64,000 bases of DNA from Volutella citrinella (lineage: Eukaryota; Ascomycota; Sordariomycetes; Hypocreales; Nectriaceae), in assembly GCA_034401135.1 (NCBI GenBank), contig JAWZSP010000002.1, forward strand, positions 4,526,001-4,590,000. The letters are read 5' to 3'. The translations under genes and the position numbers were made by a program. The notes beneath the pieces are model-generated. The model had not been told where the DNA came from. It saw only the letters and a program-made list of their open reading frames with translations, and did no database searches. Numbering within the stretch: position 1 is the stretch's first letter; every line of letters starts with the position of its first letter. Below are positions 1-10,145 of this stretch, in pieces.

Positions 1-865
1 ATTGAGTTGGGGGTCGGTCACCATCCATGGCACCTTGCCGTTGGTGGTCCTGTAACGAAGAGTATGCGAGCACCGCCCAAAAGATGGCAAGGTTCCCGGA
101 TGAATCAGGGGTTCCTACATCCTGTGGGGAGAAGAGAACCTGAAACAACTTGTGCTTTTCGACCAGTGGTAGCCAGCTGTGGGTGTAGGAGAAGTACAGG
201 TCTAAGAGTCTCCGGGACTCGTCTGGGAAGCGGCGACTTCCCGGGCCTTGGCCCCTTGATAACTGCTGGAGGTGTCCTTCCATGCTTGAAGCTAACATGC
301 CGTCGTCATCTGGTGCCGGAATATTGTCGAAAAGGGGAGCCAAGGGCTGAAAGTCGTCGATGGCCGAGGCTGGTTGATGACGACCACTGCCATCGGGGTC
401 CGCAGTGTCATCGTCCTCCCCACACGAGTCCAGAGACTTCAACCGGCGGTCCAATTCTTGCAGAACTTGGCTCTCAGCCCAAGAAATCCGCAACGTGGAC
501 GGTTCTGCGACGAGGCGTGACACCAAGGAGAGCTTCCCCGCTGGGTCGAGGGTAAATTGAGCCCCTGCTAGCAGCTCACCGACCACCTTCTCACCGTTCG
601 GGACGGCCGTGAATATCATACCAAAGAGAAGCTCGAGAGATTTGACATATCCGGTCGGAAGCCCTCTTTTCCTGACTCCCTCATCGTATGAGCATGTCTG
701 GCCCATCCCCATTGCCACGCAGGGCAAGCAAATGGGACGTTGGCCATCGCAACGATGCTTCCTGTTGCGACATTGGTCACATGCACGACTCGTCCTCTTG
801 CGCTTGAGATGGCTTCTCGCTGTGCTTGGCGGTGTTTGGTTCTCTTCGTCCTGGCGTGAAGACAT
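1..865 (-). CDS. QA-1F/QutA-like quinate pathway activator (Zn2Cys6), N-terminal part
   Basis: The reading frame is open from an ATG at 865 down to the window edge, about 288 codons with no intron seen. Residues near 30-60 form a fungal zinc cluster, starting CDQCRNRKHRCDG and followed by CLPC and a final Cys. After it comes RKRGLPTGYVKSLE, which closely resembles the linker after the zinc cluster of Neurospora QA-1F and Aspergillus QutA. A second conserved stretch, FSYTHSWLPLVEKHKL, lies near residue 240 and matches the start of the fungal-specific middle region of this family. Known role of the family: a nuclear DNA-binding activator that switches on quinate catabolism genes. The divergent neighbour is a QutR/QA-1S-like repressor, which supports the assignment. 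The C-terminus is outside the window. The qa-1F identity rests on motif similarity and on the pairing; no target genes are visible here. Confidence 0.85.
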   Translation of the reverse strand, partial: MSSRQDEENQTPPSTARSHLKRKRTSRACDQCRNRKHRCDGQRPICLPCVAMGMGQTCSYDEGVRKRGLPTGYVKSLELLFGMIFTAVPNGEKVVGELLAGAQFTLDPAGKLSLVSRLVAEPSTLRISWAESQVLQELDRRLKSLDSCGEDDDTADPDGSGRHQPASAIDDFQPLAPLFDNIPAPDDDGMLASSMEGHLQQLSRGQGPGSRRFPDESRRLLDLYFSYTHSWLPLVEKHKLFQVLFSPQDVGTPDSSGNLAIFWAVLAYSSLQDHQRQGAMDGDRPPTQ

Positions 866-1361
866 TGATCTCTCCGTCATCACGGAAGAGGGCCTCTAAC
901 CTGCCAACTTCGCCTTGTGTGCGTCGGCAGCGGAGGGGTTTGTAGCTCCTAGGGCCAAGGCGATGGTGACGAGTAAGGGGTGAATCATGTAGAAGGTTGA
1001 AGGGACCAGTGAGATGTGCTTCGATGTCGTATAGTGAAGTTGGACCGTGGAAATTGGGACCCGGATATGGGCCGTGCCCCAAACAGTTCCAAATACCTCG
1101 GGGTAGCTTGCGGGGGGTGGCGCACTCCACTACTAGTCCCCTGTATTTGCATGGCCCCGGTACCTGTTAGCGTCGGCCTGGGCTCCATTTTGGAGGGCTG
1201 TCGGGGCTGCCCAAAAGCCACTCGGGTCACCTCCCCCGAGGAGTCGACGACCACCTGTCATCTCCCCCACCATTATGAACTGCCCGCCCCTTTCAAACGT
1301 CGACCTGACATGAAATTTCCTAGGCCGCCCAGTCACTCCATCAGCCACGGTCAAGCACGCC
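866..1361. promoter_or_regulatory. Shared divergent promoter region of the quinate regulator pair
   Basis: This 496-bp stretch separates the two divergently transcribed regulator genes, so it must contain both promoters. I saw no convincing copy of the Neurospora QA-1F operator (GGRTAARYRYTTATCC type) and no clear TATA box. The role is inferred from position only. Confidence 0.5.
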
Positions 1362-3999
1362 ATGCACGTCCCTCACTCTTTGACGTGGGCCTCGGAGGAC
1401 GGTCACATGGATGACAACGACGTATTGCCGTTGCCGCCTCCCAGGCTATTATCTGGCCCAAAGACGTCCATCTTCTTACTTGGGTCCCCGGGAACAGGAA
1501 AATCAACACTGGGTATTATTGCATCCGTCCACCTCGGGCGACGGCTTGTGGACTTCGAGACCTACTTCCAGCAACAAACGGGAACCCCGTGGACTCCACC
1601 CTTTTGTCTGCCCGAGGACTCGGCGAATGTATCATCGGAACATTTCAAGGTGTTGGAGAGTCTCATCTTGTCCTTTCCTGAGACTCACGTGGTCATCGTT
1701 CCTACTGAGTGTCTCCGCCTCGATGGCGCCAGGGCACTCTTCAAACGCCTGGCCCAGACATCCCCCGTCATTCTTGTCTCCAGCAATCTGGTCCCCGATC
1801 AAGAACAAGAACAAGCACAGGCCCATTTACCACGCGATCTGAAAGCCGCTCTCGCATGCAGCAATCACAACTACTTCAACGTATCGGAGGAGTGCCACGG
1901 ACGGGGCTCTAGCCCCCAAGGGGCGGCTGGGACCTTGGATGCTTCCGCCACTGTCTCCCTCCCCACACGCTTCTTACATCTGAAGAGACTCGAGCAAGAA
2001 TTTGTTCACTTCCTCGGCAGAGTCTTGAGGACCGTGTCACCCAATATTCAGACCGACACCATCATTGACATGCCACTCCTGCTCAGAAACGAGTACACCT
2101 ACGTGCTCCCTGTGAGCCTAGCCCACCTTGTCCAGGACAACAACCTATGCCGAGTTGTTGACGACGGCGTTGATGCCATCGAATTGGAAATCGACATCCC
2201 TGAAGCGCATACCGGCCAATCCATGTCCGACCTGTTTGAGTCTGTTGCCCGGGGTGTCACGCGACTTCGCAGGGTCTTCAGCGGCCCCATCATCTACCAT
2301 GTGCAGTTCCCCGTGTCGGGGCAGGACGCCTCGGCGCTCAGTACATGTCGGCATCAATACCTTCGATTGGTCTTCTACGGTTTGCGACTGGGTGTTGACT
2401 ATCTCACCATTGATTTGCGCTGCAGTGACCTGGTCGTTCAGAGACTGATCGTCATTCGGTCCTTCGCGAGCATCATCGGGCACCTTCACGACCCGCACCC
2501 AGCAAAGGACGAGTGGAAAAGCCCGAATCGTCTGCGGCAATACAACCGGGCAAGGGTCTTGGGCTGCCAGGTCATTCGTCTGACGCAAGTGGCCGAGTCC
2601 CAGTCGGATAACCTCGCCATTCAGCATTTTATCCGCAGCGTTGGGGGCCCAACAACTCACCCTCCGAGCCTGATAGCGTACAACACCGGTCCTCTTGGAA
2701 GGACATCATGTTGTTTCAACAATGTCTTCACGCCGGTGCGCCCATGCCGTCCATGGACACTCCAGGGCACTTCATCGAACAACGACACATCTGGAGACCT
2801 GGTCAACGTCGCTGAAGCCCAGAGAGCGCTATTTTCCTCCTTCTTTCTTGATCCTCTGCGGCTTTACATCGTCGGTACGGACGTCTCGAAGAGCTTTGCG
2901 CCCTTGGTATACGATGTGGCGCTGCACCATCTCGGAATCCCGCATGACTTCAGTATTCACAACGCCACCTCGCCAACCGACCTGGAGCCTCTGCTCCACA
3001 GCCGGGATTTTGGGGGCGCCAGTCTTGCTCAAGGCTTCAAAGTCTCCATATTGCCGCACATACAGCATCTATCTGTGTCGTCCAAAGTCATAGGTGCAGT
3101 CAACACCATCATTCCGATTCGCTGCGAATGGAGCGACCATACTGAAGATGGGGTCCCTCCTATCCGTTTCTGGAGGGACCGCGGCCATGCGGGTCCCGTC
3201 AAGGGCCTGTACGGAGAAAACACGGATTGGATAGGCATGTACAGATGTGTGAGGAAGAGGCTGTCTCCAGTCAATGCCGTCAGCCCTCAAACCACCGGGT
3301 TGGTCCTCGGGGCCGGAGGCATGGCTCGGGCTGCTGTGTATGCCATGATTCAGATGGGCGTGCGGAATATCTTCGTCCACAACAGAACAAAGTCGAGGGC
3401 TGTTGAGTTGGCGAATTACTTCAACGGTCTTGGTGTCGAGATGGCGACCACTGACTTGACCAAGGCTGCGCCGGGGCGCTCAACAACAAGGAGTCGGCGC
3501 CCATGGACAGCCAAGGTCCATGTGATTGACGAGTTTGGCCAAGAGTGGCCCGTTGGATTCGCCCATCCAACAATCATTATATCATGTGTACGGGCGTCAC
3601 CTGGGACGGGCCAGCCAACTCCCAACATCACTCTGCCACTCAGCTGGCTCAAGAGCCGCCACGGCGGTGTTGTAGTTGATGTGAGCTGCGTGCCTGCCTC
3701 CAACCTTTGGACCGCGAGCTGACCAACGAGTACAGACTGGCTACGAGCCCCTCATCAGTCCCTTGGTGGCGCAAATGCACCAGGAGACCCATCGGGGCTG
3801 GATCACCGTGGACGGGTTTCACGTTCTTCCAGAGCAGGCTGCCGCCCAGTTTGAGCTCATCACAGGAAGGAGGGCCCCTCGATTGCGAATGTCAGCTGAA
3901 ATCTTGAAGAAGAACCGGTTAGACTTGGATCCGAAGACTAGAGACTTGGTGGAACTTCGACTCCGAGATATTCTGGCTGAAATTGGGATGGAGTCTTGA
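1362..3999 (+). CDS. QA-1S/QutR-like quinate repressor (shikimate kinase, dehydroquinase and shikimate dehydrogenase-like domains)
   Basis: Two exons, 1362-3680 and 3736-3999, joined by a 55-bp phase-0 intron (GTGAGC...ACAG with an inner CTGAC), give about 860 residues. The intron is needed: the first frame stops at 3722, while the second continues the conserved C-terminus (WITVDGFHVLPEQ, GRRAPRLRM). Domains in order: a P-loop GSPGTGKST at residues 41-49 in a shikimate-kinase-like region, a type I 3-dehydroquinate dehydratase-like region, and a shikimate dehydrogenase-like region with GENTDWIG and the nucleotide motif GLVLGAGGMARAAV. This matches the three C-terminal AROM-derived domains of QutR/QA-1S, known as repressors acting on the QutA/QA-1F activator. 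Where family enzymes usually have the Schiff-base lysine (VKLVG type), this protein reads VIRLTQ, consistent with a regulator and not an enzyme. An alternative start is Met16 at 1407. Confidence 0.9.
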
Positions 4000-4309
4000 C
4001 GGTGCTAGGGATCGGGTACAGACAGACCAGAGCACATCCAGATCGAGGTAAATGCAGTAGTTATAAGTGCTTAAGATCAGCTTGCACTAGCTTCATCACA
4101 TTGGTAAGTCCCATTAAGAATCTTCAGCCCATTCATGATACACCCGTAATAACTAAGGCTCCAGGGAGGACAGAAGTTGGCAGTTCGAGCCTCTCGTCTC
4201 AATTTTCGTGTTCCACACTGCCAAGATCCCCATAGGCTCATGAAATAAATGAACAAGACGTATTTGATAGCCACTCTGTCTTGGAAATTCCAGCTCCCGT
4301 GTGAGATAT
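4000..4309. other. Intergenic, no gene seen
   Basis: This is the 3' flank of the repressor gene up to the SRPBCC pseudogene. No conserved reading frame or RNA gene was recognised. Confidence 0.5.
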
Positions 4310-4888
4310 TCACTTCTTCTTCGTGACGGCCTTGGCAAGGTCGGCCAGAGCTTCGCGGCGCTTGAACTTGGTATCCTCGATGACTCCTGTGGCGTGCTAT
4401 ATCAGTACCTCATCTGCATGTTTACCACGGAAGGACATACCGGCGTCGGCGTCGCTGGAAAAGTGTCCACTCCAGGTCACAAAGGTATGGCCGGCGTGCT
4501 GGCCTGACGTGATGGGGTACGCGCGGACGGTGCTTATGACGGAGGTGTAGCTGAGGACGGGCAGCGAGGTGATGACGCTGTAGGTGATGTAGTGGTCGAT
4601 AGTCTATAAATCTCGTCAGCAGCAGCTTTCGCTTTTCGCTAGTGATGCTGGATGGTGTACTGAATGCTCCTCCTGCTTGACGTCGAGGATGGTGCCGTCC
4701 TTGAAGGTCTACTGGATAATGTCGGTGTCAGGCGACACGCCGCGCTCCTACTTACTCTTCTCGAGGGCCGAGTAGAATTTAGTAAAGTCCTGGAGCTTGA
4801 TAAGGTGCTAGACGTTGCTGAAGGGCGCGTAGATGACGGCTGACTCGATGACATAGGTCGAGGTAGGGATTCTGGAGGCTATGGCGAC
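4310..4888 (-). pseudogene. RIP-inactivated SRPBCC (Bet v1/START-like) family gene
   Basis: Read on the minus strand this is a recognisable small SRPBCC/polyketide-cyclase-like protein. It has a first exon with SRIPTSTYVIESAVIYAPFS and HLIKLQDFTKFYSALEKS, then a GT-AG intron, a second exon with VITSLPVLSYTSVISTVRAY and FVTWSGHFSSDADA, a second intron, and the tail VIEDTKFKRREALADLAKA ending at TGA 4310. Three TAG stops interrupt exon 1, before HLIKLQDF, before ERGVSPDTD and before TFKDGT. At each, tryptophan would fit the family, so TGG became TAG. On the opposite strand that is CCA to CTA, a CpA-to-TpA change typical of RIP. No start codon is left at the 5' end. The family identity is from memory of similar fungal proteins; the substrate is unknown. 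Confidence 0.75.
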
Positions 4889-5446
4889 GAGTGGCTCGGT
4901 TCGATCTGCTCGAGTTTCACAGATTTAGGGATTGGATGGTGTGTTTTCTTTGGTCTTGCAGTTTCGTTATCGAAGTTGATCTGGACGCTTGCGTTTGCAG
5001 AGGTGAGGGGCAGAGGAATGTTGATAAAGCTTGGAAGTATCCGGGGAAAAGTGTCGTCATACATACACTGTGGCGACATGCTACCCTGAACTCAGGCACC
5101 TAGCCGGATAAGGTCGCAAATACTATATTCGATAATGGCTGGGACGAAATGGACGTTGTTGCTTTGGTACAAAGAATGGCGCAAAGAGGCGCATATGTGG
5201 ACCTGCGGTCTTGTTCGATGTTCACCCGGCCCTCTGTTGCCGGAGAAGAAAAAGAGCCATTCTGATATAACGCCAAAAATTATATTAAAAAAAATACCAA
5301 GTAATAGCAGGAAGGAAACAGTGCCCACCCAGTTGCCTTATCCACTATGAGATCATCATGCATCTTTATAGTACTGATACTATATTCAACAGGCGTCCAG
5401 GCAACTCCGATCCACCTGCATATACCTGGCAACATAGTGACCCGCT
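4889..5446. other. Intergenic, no gene seen
   Basis: Moderately AT-rich sequence between two pseudogenes. Only short frames without recognisable features are present. It may be eroded sequence of the same age as the flanking pseudogenes. Confidence 0.4.
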
Positions 5447-6106
5447 TTAGTTGACTGTTCGAAGCTCCTCAAGCAGCCTCTTCGCTGGGAGAACCAGCTT
5501 GGCTAGTGATCTAAAAACAGTAAGAAACTAATCGCAGTCAGCCAGGCTCATCCATCGCCGTCAATCTCCTCCAACTTACCACGCAGTCGACCAGCTGGAT
5601 GCCTAGGCTAGGGTAGCAATCACCGTCATAGAACGCCCCATCATGTGCAAAAAGCCAAGCTGCGAGCCATTCTCAAAGATATCTCAGAAGAACCACTCCT
5701 TAAAGTCCTTAGTCAGCTCCATCTCCTCTCGGAACGTCGACTTAACACCCTTAACGCGCTTAAAGCCGTATATATAGCCCCTAGGAATATACAGCGGCTC
5801 GCGCCCCTTCTATATTCGCTTCATCACGCCGTCGAGCGTAAAATCGACCTCGCCCTCGATGAGGGTCATAGTTTCATCGTAGTACTGGTGCCAATAAGGT
5901 GGAATGCCCAACACGTCGGACCCAGGCTTGCTATTATAGGTGACATCGACCCAATATCGCCCTCGTCTTTCATGTTCCTGTCTCTGAAGAAGCGCATGAT
6001 GCACCCCTGGCAATCTTTAGAGCTGATTCATGGCCATGAGTTACATGCATGGACCTATACGTACCACGCCGACGTGGATAGATCGGAATTCTTCGATTGT
6101 GGCCAT
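5447..6106 (-). pseudogene. Cupin-domain protein pseudogene
   Basis: The minus strand reads as a small cupin protein. A putative first exon starts MATIEEFRSIHVGV at 6106, followed by a possible intron and then a core with WVDVTYNSKPG, GIPPYWHQYYDETMT and EGEVDFTLDG. HQYYDE and EGE resemble the metal-binding part of a cupin motif. The core continues through PLYIPRGYIYGFKRVKG and HMMGAFYDGDCYPSLG to a last short exon ending VLPAKRLLEELRTVN at TAA 5447. The frame is broken by an apparent one-base shift just before the core, a TAG after DGVMKRI and a TGA after KEWFF. The TAG fits a CpA-to-TpA change (from TGG or CAG); the TGA does not clearly fit. The final intron boundary is unresolved. The enzyme activity is unknown. 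Confidence 0.65.
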
Positions 6107-6481
6107 GGTAACTCGAGGCTATCAAGAGTGAGAATGGTAAGCCTGCAATCAATGCACACACATGCAGCTTCGTGCAAATAGTCGGATAGCGAAGGCGGAA
6201 TCGATAGCCGACCGGGACTGGATAGCTCAAGCAACGGTCTTCTCCCATTTACTTTGAGGACACCAAGATCTGAATGCACTTGACGAGGTGGCTATCAGCG
6301 ACCCCTGCATTCGAAGCGGCTCACATTGGTACAACACGCCCGATGTCATCATGCCAGCCCTAAGCGTGAACAGGAAAGGCCTTCTGCACCATGATCTGCA
6401 GACCAGGCCAATAACCTGCGTGTATAACTTAATGGATTTAACGGTCGCAAGAGAGCGTTCTACAATTGATATATTCTTTGT

Positions 6482-6746
6482 TCAGGCGGTCTGCTTCACC
6501 AATCCGACACACTTCTCAACATCCGTAGTGCTAGGAAGCGTCTTGACTGCGATGTAGCTGCTACATCGTCAGAGACCCGTATTGTCGATAATCACACCCA
6601 AGCTATTGGTCGACTCACGTTCTCGCTGGCTTCGTCTCGCCAAAGTACTCCTCGTCCACCTCATTGACCTTGTCAAAGTCTTCCATGTCGGCAAGGAAGA
6701 CGTTGACTTCGACGACGTCGTCCAGGCTGGACCCAGCGCCAGGGCC
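6482..6746 (-). pseudogene. 5'-truncated RidA (YjgF/YER057c/UK114) gene copy
   Basis: The minus strand encodes the C-terminal half of a RidA-family protein: [20 protein letters not shown], then [16 protein letters not shown], an intron with GTGAGT donor and CTGAC branch-like motif, and a last exon with YIAVKTLPSTTDVEKCVGLV ending at TGA 6482. This half has no stop codons. Upstream of 6746 the similarity to the second copy at 16.2-16.6 kb ends abruptly, so the first exon is missing and the copy cannot make a full protein unless a distant exon is used. Known family role: hydrolysis of 2-aminoacrylate-type enamines/imines released by PLP-dependent dehydratases. Confidence 0.7.
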
Positions 6747-6979
6747 AAAGCCTACCCTGGACTCACACCCCAGATCACGTGCCTGTCATCTTGCAGCTGA
6801 TCTCCTCCAGCCTAGGCTCCACGGGGTGGAGATTTAGTGGCGTAGGCCGGGTGGACGTTCGGCAAATGCAATTGTCCACCAAGGAGCTCGCTCTCGGAAA
6901 TCCTGGGCGGCGATACATTGCAACCGAATCCCACCGCGCACCAGCCGTTGTCTCAGCCATGGACACGAACTCGTCGTAG

Positions 6980-7477
6980 ACATCGCGAAGCACACGAACC
7001 CGGGTCCGTCGGCTCCGGACTGCTCGTGCTTGCGACGCGTGTCGAGCCAAGAAGAACAGATGCGACGACAAGTACCCTTGCGCCTACTGCCAGAATATGT
7101 TCCCGTGGATGGGCGTTCCAACGCTTGAATGCTCCTGTAGCTCACCAACTCCCAGAACACGGCCTAGAGTGTGTCTACGATGGGCGGGATATGGGATGCA
7201 AGTCCACGGCTATCGAGTGATCTCCTTCTGGCCGTTGCTGGTTCCTGGGCTGAGGACGGACTGTCCCGACCATACTGTGGCGCAAACCTCCTCATGCCTG
7301 AATATAGCAGCGCCGACATCCAGTGATTGTGTCTCTGGTTCACCAATGAGAATCTTTGATGGATCGCTTCTAGGGGTGAATCGTATTAACCCTGGTCGAT
7401 GGCCAGTGACTCTCCTCGCAATACCCGTGCCGCGAGTCCGATTATCTTACGTTGGAACCTTGGAATATCCATTTTGA
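6980..7477 (+). pseudogene. Zn2Cys6 transcription factor remnant
   Basis: An open frame from about 6980 contains a fungal zinc-cluster start, TARACDACRAKKNRCDD, then CAYC, i.e. five of the six cysteines in correct spacing. The sixth Cys is expected soon after, but the frame runs into unrelated sequence. In the +1 frame about 70 bases later there is GLECVYDGRD, which looks like the missing end of the cluster. An insertion, a frameshift or an unrecognised intron therefore splits the domain. There is no ATG before the cluster and no middle homology region after it. It is listed as a remnant; a first exon of a gene with distant exons cannot be excluded. Confidence 0.5.
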
Positions 7478-8111
7478 ACAAATTAACAGGCCCTGGAAGC
7501 TACAGGACACCGGGCAGATACCGATGGGGGCGACTTGCAGCGTCTCTGCGGACCTTAAATACAGCTTACTAGCCGAATTCGAGCAGCCTGGATACTCTAC
7601 GGGGCTGGGCGCTTGACTAGTCACTTTTTAGTTCACATGTTGATTATTATTCTTTTTCTTCTTGCCGCTTCATTTGGGACATATCGGAAGCGTGATCGGA
7701 GGACAGACGGAGCGAGTGTTGTTCATAGACTGGCTCGGGGAGGTGGATGTGGAGATGCGCCGGAATTGCCGGACAGTGTCCCACAGTTTAGCTTGATGAA
7801 CACCGCCAAAAATGGTGGGAACCACGGAAATGCCGGCGCATGACCAGAACAGATGGCTGTCGTACGACTCTAGGCGTCTGGCAGTTGTCTCGGCACTGCT
7901 CTGGGAGAGGCGACCTACGCAGTTGAAGTTGATCGTGAATACGGGAAATGGTGGGAGAAATAACCTCTTCGCCCGACTTCGAGTGCCACCATCACTTAAA
8001 TAACACCTCGGATCTTCCTTGTGGCCATGTGGAGCCCTATGGCACTCGGATACCCACCAGAACATCGAGTGTCCTGCAGATTAATTCCGCCAGGACATTA
8101 TTTGACGCATC
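7478..8111. other. Intergenic, no gene seen
   Basis: Only short unsupported frames occur on both strands. The last part lies directly upstream of the DUF3500 gene and should hold its promoter; no TATA box is evident. Confidence 0.4.
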
Positions 8112-9463
8112 ATGGCTTCCACAAATGAGCCCGCTCTAGCGAATGGGGAGTATCGTGAATACCTGCCCGACTTGAGTTTGCCGCGATTCCAGATTATGAA
8201 GCAGCAGACGGCACATGAACATGTAGCCGCATTTAAAAACGAGAAGCAGCCCCCGTGGCTCCATGCATTACATATGCACTGGCGGAACCTGTCGGAGGAG
8301 CCTTTCAAGGGTATAACCAGAGATGGCAGGTCAAGATGTGTCTCCAGGAATAGAACCTAAACTAACCTTGCCACGTAGGATCCGTGATACCTGGGCTCTT
8401 TCAGCTGCAAGACGAGGGCATGCCAATCGACCAAATCGTTCAGGCAATTACCAGCCTGCTTGAAATTTTGGACCAAGACCAGCTGTCCCATCTAAAATAC
8501 CACATTGACTCGCCGGAATGGCCAACATGGTCAAACCCGCAGTTCCTCCTCAGCGACAAGGGTCTACGTCTAGACCAAGTCAACGCAGAGATCCGCTCCA
8601 GTGTGTTGGGCGTGTTGCAAGTGACGCTTTCACCCGAGGGTTACGAGAAAGCCATTGGTGCGATGCGCGTGAATGGCTTCCTGGGCGAGCTCGTTGAAGC
8701 CCCAACAATCTGCAACGAGATCTCCTACAATTTTGTCCTGTTTGGAACCCCCTCCACCAGCGAACCTTGGGGGTTCTCGTTCTATGGTCACCATTTGTGT
8801 CTCAACGTATTTCTGTACAAGACACAGGCTGTTATTTCTCCATGAATTACCGGCGCAGAGCCGAATGTCATCGACGCTGGGCCGTATAAAGGAATGCGCA
8901 TCTTAAACAGAGAGGAGGCCTTGGGGCTGCAGTTAATGAAGGGCTTGGAGCCTGAGCAACAGGCTGAAGCTCAGATATATAAACAGCTCCACGATCCTGC
9001 GATGCCGAAAGGTCGCTGGAACCACGACGACCAGCAGCACCTCTGCGGTGCATATAGACATAACCGCGTGGTTCCATGTGAGGGAATCCTAGTCTCCAGA
9101 ATGTCATCCAAGAATCAAAAGATTGTAACAGGCATCTTGGACGAATTCCTCCTCTATCTGCCGCAAACAGCACGGCAGATTCGGTTGGCTAATTATCAGG
9201 CGTGGTATCACGAGACCTACTTCAGCTGGATCGGTGGGTTCACTGATTATGAGCCGTTCTACTATCGGATCCAGAGCCCGGTAGTGATTGTCGAATTCGA
9301 CCACCATTCCGGGGTATTCCTAGCAAACAAACAACCTGCAAAGTTCCACATTCATACACTGTTGCGGACGCCGAATGCGGGCGACTACGGAATGGCTCTG
9401 CGACCACTGGTTCCAGGGCTGAATCAAGATTTCGTATGGGAACCCTCAGAAGGTTCAGCATAA
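8112..9463 (+). pseudogene. DUF3500 family protein gene with one in-frame TGA
   Basis: Exon 1 (8112-8325) and exon 2 (8379-9463) give 432 codons in one frame, interrupted only by TGA at 8843-8845. Conserved DUF3500 blocks lie on both sides of the stop: before it GYEKAIGAMRVNGFLGELV and EPWGFSFYGHHLCLNVF, after it TGAEPNVIDAGPYKGMRI, YFSWIGGFTD and VVIVEFDHHSGVFL. The family has no assigned function. The 53-bp intron appears to use a rare GC donor (DG|S join, GCAGGT...CGTAG), because the nearby GT would break the frame. The stop could come from TGG or CGA. The rest of the frame is clean, so the loss looks recent. A sequencing error or readthrough is possible but unsupported. Confidence 0.7.
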
Positions 9464-10145
9464 TTGTGTTGTTCAAGATGGCTCCAGCGAAACTGGATGG
9501 AAGGGGATCGAGCAAATGGGGAACTGTATGCCAACTATCAGGACCTCACGAAAAGAATGATACTTACAAGACTCATTGATGCTACTCAGTGACTATGGGA
9601 TTTCCTAGTGATAAGCATTTGATCCAGCGCAGTGCATGCTGTCAGGGTTGCACCTCTTGTCGCGTCGCCCCTTGGCGCGAATACAGCGTTCAAGTCGTCA
9701 AGCTCGTAAGGGAGATTAAGCCTACATTGTTTATTTCTCAGTGCCGTAAGGAACTGTAGAAGCACAGGTTTGGGTAGCCTTAGCACCATCCCTTAATTAA
9801 TAGCAGGAATTCGGCTGCTCCACAAATCCTCCGTCGTGTGAATCCTGTGGAAATCACCTTCCATGTTAGTGGGTTGGAGCAAGGAGGACCACAGCAAGGG
9901 TATAGTGGCCCCAGCGTAAATAGCATGGTCCCTGCTAGACGCCCGCTGTTATAAAAGCAAGCAGTCCCGTTCCCGTTCTCCCATCGGTTAACCTCTTTTT
10001 CAGGACTTGCGACATCGACTGTGTATTTTCGGCCTGTTACCGGTTTCTTATTCCTGTTTTGACTTCTTTAATGTTTGTCTCTCTAATCTAGGATCAGCGG
10101 CTTGATCATTCTCCCCAAAATTGCACCCACTCGGCCCAGGTCGCC
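9464..10145. promoter_or_regulatory. Intergenic and promoter of the metallopeptidase gene
   Basis: A TATAAAAG sequence lies at about 9950-9957, some 190 bases upstream of the peptidase ATG, followed by a pyrimidine-rich leader that fits a fungal 5' UTR. The first part of the interval shows no recognisable gene. Confidence 0.45.

Noticed and set aside
7..555. 182-codon plus-strand frame at the left edge
   Set aside because: It is antisense to the zinc-cluster activator gene, whose motifs are clear on the minus strand; the plus-strand product has no domain.
3763..3999. Short separate gene after the quinate repressor
   Set aside because: Its frame is the second exon of the repressor: a 55-bp GT-AG intron joins it in phase and its sequence is the conserved C-terminus of that family.
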